Assembly (NCBI GenBank): GCA_014529385.2
Contig: CM043943.1
Span: forward strand, 155,033,092-155,097,091
Reading direction: 5' to 3'
DNA: 64,000 nucleotides
From: Adiantum capillus-veneris
Taxonomy: Eukaryota; Streptophyta; Polypodiopsida; Polypodiales; Pteridaceae
The notes under the pieces are model-generated. The model was not told the DNA's origin. It made no database searches and saw nothing but the letters and a program-made list of their open reading frames with translations. A program made the position numbers and the translations under genes. Every line of letters begins with the position of its first letter. Positions within the stretch are counted from its first letter, which is position 1. Positions 51,101 through 54,100 of this stretch are shown piece by piece.

Positions 51101-54100
51101 TGGCATGACCAATTGCGAGAACTTAAAATTTTATAGGGTTCCATCTAACGGGGCCCTAGGGACAACTAGAAAATTAAAGAGATTAACAGATTGCGCAAAG
51201 CTGATGACGTGACAGTTACACGGACGCTCTACGTTTTGCAATGATGACGTGGCATGCCGTACGTACCTCCGCGTATTACGGCAAGCTGAACAGAATTCCG
51301 CATTGGATGATGGCAACTTTTGGGGCCAAGTGCTTTTGAGTTTGAAGATTTCCATCTAACTGCTTTTGAGAACCCTCAGCACCTTTAAATTCAACCCCAC
51401 GGCCACTCTCTGGCTCAGATTGCTGACGAGCTTTAGGGCATAGAGGACTTGCGGACATTGTAACTAACTTTAAGCATTGATATAAAAATAAATACCGAAA
51501 GGGGCGCCAGTCTTTGGGGCTAATCTCTCTAGGCGCGGAACTACGTCAGGCCGTGTCGATTCAATTAATCTGTGATTAAAGTGTGAAGTACTTTTTAAGT
51601 GTTTCTCTCATGTGTCGTGCCAGATTCCCAACTTGGGTACCCAAGTCTGTTACACCCTCTCCCTTGTATTCACCCTCCCCTCTTCCACGCACTGCATATT
51701 TTAGGCAGAGACTATTACAAGATTGAGTTTGAGGGGCCAGTTAAGGTTGCCAACGTACTACAAATGCGTCATGTGGATCTGGGAGCCAAGAGGGCCTACT
51801 TCAGACAATGGCACTCTGGTTTCGACCCTGCAAATGGTGGGACTTCCAAGAAGGCGGAGTTTCCGTATTCAATATGCTTCGCATGCTTACGCCATGAATA
51901 CCTCCCGTTACTGCCTCGGATGAGGGATTTGATCGGCACCTTCATTGAGACTCCCACGACAGCTGCATCAGTTGCAGCAAAAGCGGCACGTATACCTTCA
52001 ACTCAGTTTTTGGTTCGTGAACCCCCATGCCCTCCCAAAGGCGATTCTTCTTCCAAAGGTGGGTATGGGTTGGATTAGACACAGAGTTGAGTAATTGCCG
52101 CTGCCCAACCAGTGGTTCATTTGCAGGCAAATGGGGCGTCTTTGCCCAAGCCCGTCAACGCTAGCATCTTTAGGGGACGCTCAGCCATCGACCTCTGCCA
52201 ATCAGGATGACTGAGGTTGGCAACAGGTATGGAATCAAGAAGGCCATACAAGACCTCGGCTTGGACCTCCTAATGAGCCGCCAGCTTAGCAACAGGTTCC
52301 TACAGGGAACCCTTTTGATCCTTGAAGTCGTCGGAGCAGCATCGCCAAGACGAGACTGCCCAGCCCACATGCTTGGACCTCATAATGAGCCGCCAGCTCA
52401 GCAATGGGTTCCCGTAGGGAACTGTTTTGATCCTTGAAGTCGTCAGATCAGTATTGTCAGGACGAGACTGCCCAGCCCGCATGGCCTGCCACAGCTTCGG
52501 CCTCGCTCTATCACACGGTGTGCATTGGAAAAGAACAAACTGAACAACTTTAAGTACTTCAAATAACAACTGAACTGAAAGAGATGCACGACACAAGACA
52601 GGGGGTGGAGGAGTTCCACCCCGAGACAGCACTAGCCCCAGACCTTGGCGCCCCTTTCAGTATTTCTTTATATTGCTTGCACAAGGTACAATGTCGGTAC
52701 TCCATCCTCTACACCTTCTCCCGGAGTGTTATGGTTGTCACCTATAGAACAGCGATAAGCTATGGTGCTGGAATTGAGCTTTATAAGTTTGATTTCTCAC
52801 CAATATGAGCTATAGAGCTGAGCTCAGCTATATACTTGCAACTTATACACCAATATTTATGAGCTATATAGCTGAGTTCCGCATGATAGTTGTGAGCTAC
52901 ACACCAATTAGAAGTTATGCAACTAGCTATGAGCTATACATCAAGCACATCAGTAATGTACAACCTTTGTCATTTACATGGCACAATGTCAAATACCTTA
53001 CGGAAACAAAAAACTCTCCACCCTCTTGCACGTTTCTCTGCAATCAGGCTTTTCAGGATGAGTAAATGATTCAAGGTGGTGTAGCGCTTCCCAAAACCAG
53101 CTTGTTCCATGGTTCTGTGACCATCTCTCTCGGCGTAACAACTCAACTCATGCTCCAACATAAATCCATTGATTTTAGCTAACTAGTGGCCAATCATGAT
53201 AGTGTGATAGCTACTAAGCACGGTGGGGTCTCCACTCTTAAGCACTGGCACAAGGGTGTTGTCTGTACAGCTGATCAGAACACCCTTGGAGACTGCTCCA
53301 GTAAATATGTGTACCGAGACAGAATGAAAGATAGCCCACAAAGTTGGATGGGGGTGAGGTCGGTTTTTATACCTGGAAACATCTGGACATTCAGACCATC
53401 TAACTTTCAAACCTAGTGTGCATCTCATATTGGAAAGGTGTGCTAGCATTCTGCAAACCATTTTGCCTGGTACACCAAAAAAATGGAAGGTCTAACAGAA
53501 CATGTGATACAACGTAGTTCAACTCCTCAGGCCCATCTAATAATACTAGACAACAAAAACATGTTTCAAAGACATATAGAAAAACAACACAAAATAGAAT
53601 TCAATTCTTTACTCAATTACCATGATTCTTTTAGCTCAACAGAAAGATGCTGCTGTGCATATGTCAATATACCCACTGCTGCCTATTAAAAGCAAAACAT
53701 GAATGTCATCAAGCTGCAAAAACTTTTAAAAATACTTTCGTTTTTGAACCAACGGTTTTAGGGTCAACACCTCATGTTGATGCAGCTGATTGTTGATGTG
53801 AATCAACGCTTCGACCACTGAAACAGGGTTGGCCTCGGTCTTTTCAGGCTGTGCTCGCTCAAACTCCAATTCTTTATAATGTAGAGCCTTTGCATATGCA
53901 TGACACTATCCAGTGGCCACCATGCAGAGAAAAAGAAGCGTTTAAGACCTTCAGGTGCCAGCCATCATACCCAGATATTCTCAATTTCTAAGTAAGATAC
54001 CTTTTCAGCCAGAGCACCCAAAAGTCTGATGTCAATAGGAAGAGGTTTTTTATCGTGCTCCATGAACTCTGCCTACAAAGCACAAATCTATCTGAAGATT

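Larger units (their letters stand above)
37660..51659 (+). mobile_element. Gypsy A, outermost of a three-level nest, CCCTC duplications
   Basis: LTRs at 37665-38190 and 51084-51654 flanked by CCCTC (37660-37664 and 51655-51659). Gag starts after the first LTR; the 3' coding end and untranslated region precede the second. Gypsy B is inserted in gag at 39674. Most of A's pol is missing. This pairing rests on LTR similarity plus a perfect 5-bp duplication. Confidence 0.9.
10727..53620 (-). other. TOR: Giant TOR intron, 42,894 bp, filled with nested retrotransposons
   Basis: The borders are set by exact exon continuity: donor catg|gtaatt at 53620 and acceptor gcgaag|g at 10727. Apart from short unique stretches near each end and around 36680-37660, nearly all of it can be assigned to LTR elements, LINEs and their debris, with nesting up to three levels inside single elements. 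Elements P, G, H and the Copia lie in the TOR sense direction; F, A, B, C and LINE L lie antisense. Confidence 0.9.

Noticed and set aside
51599-52078. 159-codon frame as a host gene
   Set aside because: It starts inside the A LTR and the rest has the layout of a LINE first frame, so it is listed as a LINE fragment.
10727-53620. Two unrelated TOR pseudogene pieces instead of one gene with a giant intron
   Set aside because: The split codon, exact residue continuity, canonical splice sites and lack of any stop across both groups favour one gene; cDNA would settle it.
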